From JBELHR01 sp049606855 (lineage in GTDB: Bacteria > Bacteroidota > Bacteroidia > Flavobacteriales > Flavobacteriaceae), in NCBI GenBank assembly GCA_049606855.1, contig JBMYVY010000012.1:1-64000 (forward strand): a DNA stretch of 64,000 bases. Direction: 5' to 3'. Position 1 is the stretch's first letter; each line of letters opens with the position of its first letter. Below the pieces are notes generated by a model. That model had not been told where the DNA came from and made no database searches. It saw only the letters and a list, made by a program, of their open reading frames with translations. A program made the position numbers and the translations under genes. Below, piece by piece: positions 53,162 through 62,167 of this stretch.

Positions 53162-53886
53162 TGAGACATTCCTCTTTTTATTTTGGACAAATACATATTT
53201 ACTACGTTTTCAAGTCCGAGGTATAAGGACTCTGAAATCAAGGCATGACCAATAGACACCTCAGCTAATTGGGGTATTTGTGATACAAAAAACTCAATAT
53301 TATCAAGACTCAAGTCATGACCAGCATTGATTTCCATGCCCAATTCTCTAGCTTTAGCTGCTGCTGCAACATAAGGTTCAATTCCAGTCTTATCGCCTTG
53401 AGCGTATAAATGAGCAAATTGTTCAGTGTAAAGCTCAATTCGATCAGTTCCTGTTAAAGCTGCTCCTTCAATCATTTCAATAACCGGATCAACAAAAATA
53501 GAAGTTCGAATCCCTGCATCTTTAAAAGTCTGGATCACATCGCGAAGATAAGTTTGGTTTTTGACTGTATCCCATCCGGCATCTGAAGTCAAATTTGTTA
53601 TCGCATCTGGCACCAAGGTCACTTGCTCCGGCTTCACTTCCAATACCAATTCCGTGAATTTTTCTATTGGGTTCCCCTCTATATTGAGTTCCGTTTTAAC
53701 TGAGGTTTTCAAATCTCTTGCATCTTGATACCGAATATGCCTTTCATCGGGTCTGGGGTGAATGGTAATCCCTTGAGCGCCAAAACCCTCAATATCTTTG
53801 GAAGTTTTTAATAAGTTTGGCACATCTCCACCACGAGAATTTCTCAATGTGGCAATTTTATTAACATTTACACTTAGTTTACACAT
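53152..53886 (-). CDS. pdxJ: Pyridoxine 5'-phosphate synthase
   Basis: Last step of DXP-dependent vitamin B6 synthesis, joining aminoacetone phosphate and deoxyxylulose phosphate. 244 aa TIM barrel. LSVNVNKIATLRNSRGG, GITIHPRPDERHI, ELNIEGNP, VTLVPDAITNLTSDAGWD, AGHDLSL and SIGHALISESLYLGL are family blocks. PLP made here serves the two sulfhydrylases of this window among others. A TAATTTTG box lies upstream of the start without a well-spaced -33 element. Confidence 0.95.
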   Translation of the reverse strand: MCKLSVNVNKIATLRNSRGGDVPNLLKTSKDIEGFGAQGITIHPRPDERHIRYQDARDLKTSVKTELNIEGNPIEKFTELVLEVKPEQVTLVPDAITNLTSDAGWDTVKNQTYLRDVIQTFKDAGIRTSIFVDPVIEMIEGAALTGTDRIELYTEQFAHLYAQGDKTGIEPYVAAAAKARELGMEINAGHDLSLDNIEFFVSQIPQLAEVSIGHALISESLYLGLENVVNMYLSKIKRGMSQWN

Positions 53887-53968
53887 AGAATCACGTTTTT
53901 CATTTAAGGCTTTAGGTCAAGCAAAATTATTGATGTATTTTAGCTAAGACGGTACAAAAATAAGTCAT

Positions 53969-54628
53969 TTGAGTAACTTAAATCACATATCAAACTATAT
54001 ATCTAATGATTTAGACCTTTTGAAATTAGGATTGAGTCTAAATAGGTGTTTTGAAGAAATTCAAAATTCACCCTACCAAGCCTTGCCTGTAAGTGGGGGT
54101 GGTCTACTGTTTCAAGATGATTTATTGGCGTATTTAGGAGAAAACGAGCTTTTGGAAAACAACCTTTTCTTAGTGAAGAATATTCAAGTTTCCAACAAAG
54201 ATTCCTATTCAAATTGTTTTAAAAAAATTGTTGAATACAGCTGCCCAATACTTCCTGTTTATTCTGAAAACAATCGGTATTTAGGCTATTATGATTGCTT
54301 AGAAATAGTTTCCTTGTTACACGACTTACCTGGATTTCAGCAAGAAGTCCAAGAAGTAATTATCAGTCATTCTAAAAATGATTTTTCCGCAGGTAGGATA
54401 AGCCATATTATCGAAGGGCAAGGGGACGTGTTATACAGCTACAATTTGATCAAAATTTCAGACACACATCTTACGGCTTTTTTAAAATTGAAGAGTACAG
54501 ATTTAAGTAGTTTGCTGCAAATATTTCGCTCCTACGGATATCACATTGTGAGCACGCATGAAAATGACGACTATCTCGAAGATCTAAAAGAAAGGTCTTC
54601 CTATTTAGATAAATTTTTAAATATATGA
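53969..54628 (+). CDS. CBS-domain protein upstream of nadK
   Basis: 219 aa, start codon TTG at 53969: the frame opens after a stop at 53945 and contains no ATG near the N-terminus. It carries a CBS pair (~1-125: DLLKLGLSLNRCFEEIQNSPYQALPVSGGG and FKKIVEYSCPILPVYSENNRYLGYYDCLEIV) and an ACT-like C-terminal part (~135-205: TAFLKLKSTDLSSLLQIFRSYGYHIV). CBS pairs often bind adenine nucleotides. It overlaps nadK by 4 bases and is the first gene of the operon through the ompH genes. Role unknown; an adenylate-sensing regulator is a guess from context. Confidence 0.78.
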   Translation: MSNLNHISNYISNDLDLLKLGLSLNRCFEEIQNSPYQALPVSGGGLLFQDDLLAYLGENELLENNLFLVKNIQVSNKDSYSNCFKKIVEYSCPILPVYSENNRYLGYYDCLEIVSLLHDLPGFQQEVQEVIISHSKNDFSAGRISHIIEGQGDVLYSYNLIKISDTHLTAFLKLKSTDLSSLLQIFRSYGYHIVSTHENDDYLEDLKERSSYLDKFLNI

Positions 54629-55524
54629 TGATTAATTCTGTTGGCTTATTCGGTCAAACATATTATGAAGATACTAGAGACTATTTACAAGAGTTAATTA
54701 CTCTTATAAATGAGCAAGGATGGAATTTAATTGTAGAGGAAAACTACCACCAACAACTTCAAGATGCGGGGATTTTGGCCGATACCATTGAAACTTATTC
54801 GAAACCTGAAGATCTAAAAACCAAAATTAATTTGATGTTCACCATTGGTGGTGATGGGACGATCTTAAGGGCAATTACTTACATTAAAGATTCTGGAATA
54901 CCTATACTCGGGATTAATACAGGGCGTTTAGGATTTCTTGCAACCATTCAAAAAACTGAGATCAAAAGAGCCTTTGAATGTGTTTTAAATGAACAATACA
55001 AGATCACTGAACGTGTTGTTCTTCAAGTCAGCACTATTCCAGAACACCCCGAGCTAAAAGAAAATAATTTTGCTTTAAATGAAATTTCAGTAGCAAGGCA
55101 AAATACAGCATCCATGATTGGGGTAGAAACCCATTTGGATGAAACTTATTTGACAAATTATTTTGCTGATGGACTTATAGTTGCCACCCCCACAGGCTCT
55201 ACAGGATATTCTTTAAGTTGTGGAGGACCAGTTATTGACCCCAAATCAAATAGCCTAGTAATTACCCCAATAGCCCCTCATAATTTAAATGCGCGGCCTT
55301 TAGTACTTTCTAATGACACTAAAATTGACTTAAAAGTTGAAGGTAGAATCCAGGATTTTTTACTCTCCCTAGACTCAAGACTAATTTCAGTTCCTGCCAA
55401 CAGTGGTATTCATATAAATAAAGCGGATTTTACAATTCCTATTATTTCTTTAAAAGACAGAACGTTTTACGAAACATTAAGGTCAAAATTATTATGGGGA
55501 GAAGATACCAGAAATCATAAGTAA
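54625..55524 (+). CDS. nadK: NAD kinase
   Basis: ATP-dependent phosphorylation of NAD to NADP. 299 aa. GGDGT motif in FTIGGDGTILRA, NTGRLGFLA, FALNEISVARQNTASMI, and the conserved ADGLIVATPTGSTGYSLSCGGPVIDP. ATG overlaps the CBS gene's stop (ATGA). nadE in the same window supplies the NAD. Confidence 0.96.
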   Translation: MMINSVGLFGQTYYEDTRDYLQELITLINEQGWNLIVEENYHQQLQDAGILADTIETYSKPEDLKTKINLMFTIGGDGTILRAITYIKDSGIPILGINTGRLGFLATIQKTEIKRAFECVLNEQYKITERVVLQVSTIPEHPELKENNFALNEISVARQNTASMIGVETHLDETYLTNYFADGLIVATPTGSTGYSLSCGGPVIDPKSNSLVITPIAPHNLNARPLVLSNDTKIDLKVEGRIQDFLLSLDSRLISVPANSGIHINKADFTIPIISLKDRTFYETLRSKLLWGEDTRNHK

Positions 55525-55563
55525 TTAATTTCGTTTTTTAACGTTATACTTGTGCCATGTAAA

Positions 55564-56196
55564 ATGAATATGACAGATAGGAAAATAATTTTAGTCTTTT
55601 TCTTCTACTTGAGTTTTATAATTCAAGGGAGTGCACAAAAATACGAAATCGGTCCAATGATTGGGGTTACGAATGTTTTCGGTGACCAATCAAATTATGA
55701 TTTAACAAAAGGTCAATTAGGAGGCGGATTTTTATATAAAGTTAACAAAAATTATCGCCTGGCTTACCGGTTTTCTTACACCTATTTGCCCACAGAAAAC
55801 TCTTTAACCAACCAAATAACTGTTGATGGTGTAGATTCCACTGTACAAAATCAAATTAATTTTCAAGAATTTGCGGCAGGAATAGAATTCAACTTTTTTG
55901 ATTATTTGAAACCTTATAAAGCTACAAATACCACTCCTTATTTTATTTTGCAAATTGCTGCATTGAACTACAATAAAAAATTGACTGCATCAATTCCAGT
56001 CGGTCTTGGGATAAAAACAAAAGTTTTTAGTAATATTGCCATCTCAATGGAAACCAGACTCCAATATACCTTTTCGGATGAATTGGAAGGTGGTACTGTT
56101 GGTGATTTGAACAATAGAAACGATTGGTATATGTTTACAGGAATTAATGTAACCTATATCTTTGGTAGACAAGAATGTTATACGAGCCCAATGTAG
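55564..56196 (+). CDS. DUF6089-type outer-membrane beta-barrel protein
   Basis: Small predicted outer-membrane barrel, 210 aa from the ATG at 55564 (a second ATG two codons later is also possible; a GTG four codons upstream is less likely). Signal peptide ending IIQGSAQ|KYEIGPMIGVTNVFGDQ. Strands with alternating aromatics and a C-terminal YMFTGINVTYIFGRQ. Located in the nadK-uppS-bamA operon, where members of this family are commonly found in flavobacteria. Function unknown; envelope assembly is a reasonable guess from neighbours. Confidence 0.83.
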   Translation: MNMTDRKIILVFFFYLSFIIQGSAQKYEIGPMIGVTNVFGDQSNYDLTKGQLGGGFLYKVNKNYRLAYRFSYTYLPTENSLTNQITVDGVDSTVQNQINFQEFAAGIEFNFFDYLKPYKATNTTPYFILQIAALNYNKKLTASIPVGLGIKTKVFSNIAISMETRLQYTFSDELEGGTVGDLNNRNDWYMFTGINVTYIFGRQECYTSPM

Positions 56197-56198
56197 AG

Positions 56199-56960
56199 AT
56201 GGATTTAATTGCAGCTATTAATTCGAATAGAGTACCTAAACACCTGGCCATTATTATGGACGGGAATGGACGATGGGCCAAAGAAAAAGGTCGTCCCAGA
56301 GCTTTCGGTCATAAAAATGGAGTTTCCACCGTTCGTAAAGTTTTAGAGGCTTGTGCGGAGATTGGAGTAGAATATCTAACCCTATATGCCTTCTCGACTG
56401 AAAATTGGAAACGTCCAAAACTAGAGGTCGAAACTTTGATGACACTGCTTGCCAATTCACTTAAAAAGGAATTAAAATCTTTAATGAAGAACGATGTTTG
56501 CCTCCGTGCCATCGGAGATATCTCAAAACTTCCAAAAAAGGCGCAAAAAAACCTAAGTGAAGTTTTTGACGCTACAAAAGACAATAAAAAAATCACACTT
56601 ACCTTAGCGTTAAATTACGGTTCAAGAGAAGAAATCGTAAGAATGGTTAAGGAGATTTCTTCAAAAGTTGTTAATAATGAACTTAGTTTAGAAGAAATTA
56701 ATGAAAATATTATAAATAATCATTTATATACATTTACTTTGCCTGATGTTGATTTACTGATTCGCACAAGTGGGGAGCAGCGTATTAGTAACTATCTACT
56801 TTGGCAAATCGCCTATTCTGAACTTTATTTTACTGAAGTTCATTGGCCTGATTTTGACAAAGAACATTTATACAAAGCCATAATCGATTATCAAAACCGC
56901 GAGAGACGCTTCGGTAAAACGAGCGAACAAATTGAGAATTTAGATGAACAGAAAGCATAA
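56199..56960 (+). CDS. uppS: Isoprenyl (undecaprenyl) diphosphate synthase
   Basis: Cis-prenyltransferase that makes the C55 carrier lipid for peptidoglycan and LPS. 253 aa from the ATG at 56199, two bases after the upstream stop (the longest open frame begins inside that gene). IIMDGNGRWAKEKGRPRAFGHKNGV, YLTLYAFSTENWKRP, LNYGSREEIV and LLIRTSGEQRISNYLLWQIAYSELYF are diagnostic. The 3' end overlaps bamA by 17 bases. Confidence 0.96.
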   Translation: MDLIAAINSNRVPKHLAIIMDGNGRWAKEKGRPRAFGHKNGVSTVRKVLEACAEIGVEYLTLYAFSTENWKRPKLEVETLMTLLANSLKKELKSLMKNDVCLRAIGDISKLPKKAQKNLSEVFDATKDNKKITLTLALNYGSREEIVRMVKEISSKVVNNELSLEEINENIINNHLYTFTLPDVDLLIRTSGEQRISNYLLWQIAYSELYFTEVHWPDFDKEHLYKAIIDYQNRERRFGKTSEQIENLDEQKA

Positions 56961-59505
56961 GATCACTACCCTTATTTTAAGTTTAATCGGTTTTAGTCAA
57001 ATTTTTGCCCAAGAAGTTGATCCAGCTCCTAAGCCTAAATCTGAAAATACTGCCGTTGTACAAGATAGCTTGCCACAGAAAAGCACAATCGCCATTACGA
57101 ACTATGTTCCAGAAAAGGAATATATCTTGGGTGACATACGTGTAACTGGCTTAAAGAAATTCAATGAAAATACTGTAAAACTATTTACAGGATTAGATCT
57201 TGGACAGAAAATTAAGGTTCCCGGAGACAAACTATCAAGTTCTATAAAAAAACTTTATGACACCAAGCAGTTTTCAAATGTTGATGTTTATATCGAACGC
57301 TTGGAAGGCAATAAAGTTTTTCTAGAGTTTAAGGTAACCGAATTACCTCAATTGAATGAAGTTAGAATTGAAGGGGTTAAAAAGGGGAAACAAAAGTCTT
57401 TAGCGGAAGACACAGAATTGAAATCTGGTGCTATGGTAACAGATAACCTTATAGTGACCTCAACAAATTATTTTAAAAATCAGTTTACGGAAAAAGGGTT
57501 TTTAAATACTAAAGTTAATATCAATACAACTCCTGACACAACGGTAGCAAATACAGTTAATATGTTGGTTTATATTGATAAAGGACAGAAAGTAAAAATC
57601 AACGCCATTAACGTTAATGGGAATGAAGATTTACCAGACGAGAAAGTTCGTAGCTTCCTGAAAAACACAAAACAAAAGACTTTTTACAGATTCTGGAAAT
57701 CTTCTAAGCTTGTTCAAGACGATTTTCAAGAGGACCTTAAAAATATAGTTAGTGAATATTCTCAATTGGGATATCGAGATGCCCGTATTAAGAGTCATGA
57801 GGTAGTCAAAAATGATAATGGAACAATTGATATTAACATCGAATTAGAGGAGGGTAATAAATACTACTTTGGTGAAATTAGCTTTTTGGGGAACAAATCA
57901 TATACGGATTCCTACCTTTCCAGTTTGTTAGGAATTGAAGAAGGTGAAACCTATAACGGAGAAATATTAAAAGAACGGGTGGTTGGAGACGGAACTCCAG
58001 ATTCTCAAGATATTCAAACACTTTATTCTAACAATGGATTTTTGTTCGCGCAAGTCAGTCCTGTTGAAACAAGTGTTGTAAATGATACGATTAATGTAGA
58101 GATTCGTATTTCAGAAGATGAAAAAGCAACAATAAAAAGAGTAACTGTCGTCGGTAATGACAAAACCAATGACCACGTTGTTATTCGTAGTTTATTTACG
58201 GATCCAGGGGACTTATTCTCAAAAGAAGCTATTATTCGATCCATTCGAGAAATCGGGCAAACTGGATTTTTCGATGCAGAAAATATCGTCCCAGATGTGC
58301 AGCCTGATTATTTTGAAAAGACAGTAGACTTAGAATATACCGTTGCAGAAACTGGAACATCACAAATTGAACTTCAAGGAGGTTATGGTGGTGGATCATT
58401 CATTGGAACAATTGGTTTGACATTCAATAACTTCTCTATTGCCAATATTTTTAATAAAGATTATTATAAGCCGCTTCCTTCAGGAGATGGTCAGCAATTA
58501 TCATTAAGACTGCAAAAAAGTAAATTTTATTCAACTTACAGCTTCTCATTTAACGAACCTTGGTTGGGTGGTAAGGCTCCGAAAGGATTGTTTTTCTCGG
58601 TTTATAATTCAAATCAATACGGATATGATTATCGTACCTATGACGTAGATAAAACTCAAGGGATGAGTATTCTTGGAGGGTCGGTAGGACTATCTAAACG
58701 TTTGAAATGGCCGGATAACTATTTTACATTAAGACAGACGATCAATGTTGAAAGTTATGACTTAAGAAATTACCAAATCGGAAGTTTAGAAGCTAACTAT
58801 GGTAATTACAATAATATATCCTACGGTTTAGAATTAACTCGAAATTCAGCAGGTCCTAACCCAATTTTCCCTACTCAAGGATCTGAATTAAGTGTTGCGG
58901 CATGGTTTACTTTACCCTATTCTTTATGGAGTGATTTAGACTATTCTGATCCAGATTTAACAGATGATGAAAGATATAAATGGTTAGAGTATTACAAAGT
59001 GAACTTAAAGGCTCGTTGGTATACTCCTATCGTAGGAAAATTAACCTTAATGACCAATGCTGAATTTGGATTCTTAGGTTATTATAACGAACAAGTTGGA
59101 TATACCCCATTTGAACGCTATTTTGTGGGTGGAGATGGTATGGCGACTTATCAGTTAGATGGACGTGAAACAATTGCTTTAAGAGGATATGACAATGCTA
59201 GACTTTCAACTCCAAACGGAGGAGTAATCTATGACAAATTTACCCTTGAGGCTCGTTATCCTATTACATTGAAACCAACAGCATCTATTTATGCCCTTGG
59301 GTTTTTAGAAGCGGGTGCCTCATTTGATGCGGTGGAAGATTTCAACCCATTCCAGTTACAAAAATCAGCTGGTTTAGGATTGAGAATCTTTATGCCTGCC
59401 TTCGGTTTATTAGGGATTGATTTCGCATATGGATTTGATGAAGCTCCTGGAGCTCCAACTATTTCAGGATGGCAAACTCACTTCATTATTGGACAGCAAT
59501 TCTAA
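56944..59505 (+). CDS. bamA: Outer-membrane protein assembly factor BamA
   Basis: Inserts beta-barrel proteins into the outer membrane. 853 aa. Signal peptide ending SQIFAQ. About five POTRA repeats (residues ~60-470; e.g. LGDIRVTGLKKFNENTVKLFTGLDLGQKI, FSNVDVYIERLEGNKVFLEFKV, KRVTVVGNDKTNDHVVIRSLFTDPGDLF) and a C-terminal 16-strand barrel (~480-853) with the loop-6-like region ALRGYDN in place of the canonical VRGF/VRGY motif. Encoded with skp-like chaperones, as is usual. Confidence 0.95.
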   Translation: MNRKHKITTLILSLIGFSQIFAQEVDPAPKPKSENTAVVQDSLPQKSTIAITNYVPEKEYILGDIRVTGLKKFNENTVKLFTGLDLGQKIKVPGDKLSSSIKKLYDTKQFSNVDVYIERLEGNKVFLEFKVTELPQLNEVRIEGVKKGKQKSLAEDTELKSGAMVTDNLIVTSTNYFKNQFTEKGFLNTKVNINTTPDTTVANTVNMLVYIDKGQKVKINAINVNGNEDLPDEKVRSFLKNTKQKTFYRFWKSSKLVQDDFQEDLKNIVSEYSQLGYRDARIKSHEVVKNDNGTIDINIELEEGNKYYFGEISFLGNKSYTDSYLSSLLGIEEGETYNGEILKERVVGDGTPDSQDIQTLYSNNGFLFAQVSPVETSVVNDTINVEIRISEDEKATIKRVTVVGNDKTNDHVVIRSLFTDPGDLFSKEAIIRSIREIGQTGFFDAENIVPDVQPDYFEKTVDLEYTVAETGTSQIELQGGYGGGSFIGTIGLTFNNFSIANIFNKDYYKPLPSGDGQQLSLRLQKSKFYSTYSFSFNEPWLGGKAPKGLFFSVYNSNQYGYDYRTYDVDKTQGMSILGGSVGLSKRLKWPDNYFTLRQTINVESYDLRNYQIGSLEANYGNYNNISYGLELTRNSAGPNPIFPTQGSELSVAAWFTLPYSLWSDLDYSDPDLTDDERYKWLEYYKVNLKARWYTPIVGKLTLMTNAEFGFLGYYNEQVGYTPFERYFVGGDGMATYQLDGRETIALRGYDNARLSTPNGGVIYDKFTLEARYPITLKPTASIYALGFLEAGASFDAVEDFNPFQLQKSAGLGLRIFMPAFGLLGIDFAYGFDEAPGAPTISGWQTHFIIGQQF

Positions 59506-59520
59506 TTTGGCACGATTTTT

Positions 59521-60255
59521 ATGTTAGTTAGGTATAAGCAAATACTATTCACCTTAATTTTATTCCTAATGGGGCTTGGTGAAATTTCGGGGCAAGTGTC
59601 TCAAAAGTTAGCTTATATCGACATGAATTACATACTTTCCGAACTCCCAGAATATCAAGAAGCGGAGTCCGAGTTAAACAAAAAAATAGCGCTTTGGAAT
59701 GAGGCATTAAGCCAGCTTAAGAGTGAAATTGAGAGCATGAAAATTCAATTAGCGGAGGATCGAATTCTATTGACCGATGAACTGTTACAATTAAGAGAAG
59801 ATGAAATTGTAATTAAGGAAATGGAATACAAAAAAATAGAACTTTCCTTTTTCGGTCCGCAAGGGTCGCTTTTTAAATTAAGAGCTCAGCTTGTTGCCCC
59901 TATACAAGACCAAGTTTATAATGCAATTCAGGAAATTGCAAAGCGTGGCAAGTACGATTTTGTGATCGATAAATCTAGTGACTTGATTTTATTGTATTCC
60001 AACAAAAAATACGATATTAGCGCCCAAGTTGTAAAGAATATTTTACAAACAGAAAAACAAGAAGAAGTTGAAGCTGCGAGGTTGGAGAGAAATAGTACAA
60101 ACGAAACTGTAGATCCTGCAATCGAACAAAGGCAAAAAGCATTGGAAGCCCAGCGTGCTGCTAAGTTAAAGGCCAAAGCAGAAAGAGATTCTATATTGAG
60201 AGTGAGAAAAGAAGCAAGACTTAAAGCCTTGCAGAAAAATGATAGTATAAATTAG
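59521..60255 (+). CDS. OmpH/Skp-family periplasmic chaperone with extended basic C-terminus
   Basis: 244 aa. Signal peptide (FTLILFLMGLGEISGQ), a core with KLAYIDMNYILSELPEYQEAE and long coiled-coil tentacles, and the closing block YDFVIDKSSDLILLYSNKKYDISAQVVKNIL. Beyond the ~170-residue core there is a ~65-residue tail rich in Lys, Arg, Glu and Ala (EQRQKALEAQRAAKLKAKAERDS...), absent from the paralogue that follows. Skp proteins hold unfolded outer-membrane proteins for BamA, encoded just upstream. Confidence 0.88.
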   Translation: MLVRYKQILFTLILFLMGLGEISGQVSQKLAYIDMNYILSELPEYQEAESELNKKIALWNEALSQLKSEIESMKIQLAEDRILLTDELLQLREDEIVIKEMEYKKIELSFFGPQGSLFKLRAQLVAPIQDQVYNAIQEIAKRGKYDFVIDKSSDLILLYSNKKYDISAQVVKNILQTEKQEEVEAARLERNSTNETVDPAIEQRQKALEAQRAAKLKAKAERDSILRVRKEARLKALQKNDSIN

Positions 60256-60281
60256 AACTTTAATTAAAATTGAAAATAACG

Positions 60282-60797
60282 ATGAAACAATTCAGAACTT
60301 TACTTGTTATCGCAATATTTGCATTAGGATTTACACAAGTTGGACAAGCTCAAAAGGTTGCTCATATTAACACAGAGCAATTAATCTCTTCTTTACCAGA
60401 AACAAAAGCTTTAAATGAGGAATTGCAAAAATTAACGAAAACATACGCAGACGATATTAAGGCTGCTGATGATTTGTTAAAAGCGAAATACGAGAGATTT
60501 ACAGCCGAATCTGCTGCTCAAACTGATGAAGAGAACCAAAAAAGAATGTTAGAGGTTCAAGCTGATCAAGAAAAAATTCGTCAAATGCAAATTGCAGCTC
60601 GTGAGGAATTACAGAAAAAAGAGGTTGAAAAATTAAATCCAATCTTAGAAAAAGCAATGCAGGCTATCAATGATGTAGCAAAGGAAAAAGGTATTGTTTA
60701 CGTTTTTGACTCTGCACCTGGAAAAGGTCTTATTGTTTTTGACAAGGGAGAAGATATCATCAAAGATGTCCAAGCTAAACTTGGAATGACTGAATAA
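60282..60797 (+). CDS. OmpH/Skp-family periplasmic chaperone
   Basis: 171 aa from the ATG at 60282 (a TTG four codons upstream opens the longest frame). Signal peptide MKQFRTLLVIAIFALGFTQVGQAQ; core HINTEQLISSLPETKALNEELQKL, a Glu/Lys-rich coiled coil, and YVFDSAPGKGLIVFDKGEDIIKDVQAKLG. Standard Skp length, paired with the longer paralogue. Presumed trimeric clamp for outer-membrane proteins. Last gene of the envelope operon; a terminator follows. Confidence 0.9.
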   Translation: MKQFRTLLVIAIFALGFTQVGQAQKVAHINTEQLISSLPETKALNEELQKLTKTYADDIKAADDLLKAKYERFTAESAAQTDEENQKRMLEVQADQEKIRQMQIAAREELQKKEVEKLNPILEKAMQAINDVAKEKGIVYVFDSAPGKGLIVFDKGEDIIKDVQAKLGMTE

Positions 60798-60818
60798 TAT
60801 CTTTTAGATCTATTTATA

Positions 60819-60847
60819 AAAATCCCACTATCTAGTGGGATTTTTTT
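60819..60847 (+). terminator. Intrinsic terminator of the envelope operon
   Basis: AAAATCCCACT / AGTGGGATTTT with a 4-nt loop, followed by T. Confidence 0.9.
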
Positions 60848-60859
60848 ATTTTTAGACTT

Positions 60860-61639
60860 ATGAATACACCCATTGGCATTTTTGACTCCGGAGTTGGAGG
60901 AACATCTATTTGGAAAGAAATACAACATACGCTTCCAAATGAATCCACTTTGTATTTATCGGATAGTGCTAATGCTCCTTATGGGAACAAATCAAAAAAA
61001 GAAATCCTAGACCTCTCTATAAAAAACACAGAATTTCTGCTCAACGCAAATGCAAAGGTAATCGTAGTAGCATGTAACACAGCAACAACTAATGCCATTG
61101 CATATTTAAGGGCTAACTATGACATCCCTTTTATTGGAATTGAACCAGCGATTAAACCTGCAGCAATAGCAAGTCACACAAAAAAAGTTGGTATTCTAGC
61201 CACCAGAGGTACTCTAAACAGTGATTTGTTTGCCAAAACATCCAGTCAATTCGATAAAATAACATTTATTGAACAGGTCGGAAAGGGTTTAGTAGAAGCG
61301 GTAGAAAGTGGAGATCTAAACTCTCCTCAATTGGAAGAGACCCTGACAAAATTTCTAAATCCAATGATGAAGCAACACATCGACCAATTAGTTTTAGGCT
61401 GCACCCACTACCCTTATCTCAAACCTCTAATTGAGAAAATCATCAAAAACAAAATACCTATAATTGATTCAGGATTTGCGGTGGCAAAACAAACAAAAGC
61501 AATAATTGAAAAGTACCATTTAGATGCTCCCAAAAATAATTCTGTTTTCCATAGATTTATTACGAATGGAAAAGGGGATGTTCTGAGAAATTTACTGCAA
61601 AAGTATTCTAAAATCGAAATATCTACTCAAGACTTTTAG
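60860..61639 (+). CDS. murI: Glutamate racemase
   Basis: Makes D-glutamate for peptidoglycan. 259 aa. IGIFDSGVGGTSIWKEI with the conserved Asp-Ser; first catalytic Cys in VVACNTATTNA; second in LGCTHYPYLKPLIE; YGNKSKKEI and GIEPAIKPA. The start is 13 bases after the terminator of the preceding operon. The 3' end overlaps the gamma carbonic anhydrase gene on the other strand by 4 bases. Confidence 0.96.
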   Translation: MNTPIGIFDSGVGGTSIWKEIQHTLPNESTLYLSDSANAPYGNKSKKEILDLSIKNTEFLLNANAKVIVVACNTATTNAIAYLRANYDIPFIGIEPAIKPAAIASHTKKVGILATRGTLNSDLFAKTSSQFDKITFIEQVGKGLVEAVESGDLNSPQLEETLTKFLNPMMKQHIDQLVLGCTHYPYLKPLIEKIIKNKIPIIDSGFAVAKQTKAIIEKYHLDAPKNNSVFHRFITNGKGDVLRNLLQKYSKIEISTQDF

Positions 61640-62148
61640 TCTTTATACCAAGATGAATATTTAATATAATTTTCGGCAATTCTTTCGATCTCACCTGAGA
61701 TTAATTCTTGCGAAATATCCTTAATTTTTTTAGCAGGTACACCTGCAAAAATTGATCCAGAAGGAACATGAGTTCCTTTTGTCAAAACTGCACCAGCAGC
61801 AATTATAGAATTTGATTCCACAAGGCAATCATCCATCACGATAGCTCCCATTCCAATAAGCACATTATCTTGAATGGTACAACCATGAACAAGTGCATTA
61901 TGTCCTATAGAAACTGAATCTCCTATTGTTGTGGGATGTTTTTCAAAAGTAGCGTGAATAACAGCACCATCTTGAACATTGACCTTATTTCCCATGTGAA
62001 TGTAATGCACATCTCCTCGAATTACTGCATTATACCATACCGAGCAATAATCTCCCATAATGACCTCTCCAATTATTACAGAATTCTCGGCAAAAAAACA
62101 GTTTTCTCCATGTTTGGGACTTACACCACGTACAGACTTATTGATCAT
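61636..62148 (-). CDS. Gamma carbonic anhydrase family protein
   Basis: 170-aa left-handed beta-helix with hexapeptide repeats (VIIGEVIMGDYCSVWYNAVIRGDVHYIHMG onwards). The three zinc-type histidines are present, one in GAVIHATFEK and two in IGHNALVHGC. The C-terminal helix is SQELISGEIERIAENYIKY. Similar to YrdA/PaaY; carbonic anhydrase activity is plausible but not certain. Downstream of a PorP/SprF gene (19-base gap), so possibly co-transcribed. Confidence 0.88.
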   Translation of the reverse strand: MINKSVRGVSPKHGENCFFAENSVIIGEVIMGDYCSVWYNAVIRGDVHYIHMGNKVNVQDGAVIHATFEKHPTTIGDSVSIGHNALVHGCTIQDNVLIGMGAIVMDDCLVESNSIIAAGAVLTKGTHVPSGSIFAGVPAKKIKDISQELISGEIERIAENYIKYSSWYKD

Positions 62149-62167
62149 AATTTTCTTTTGATCAAAT

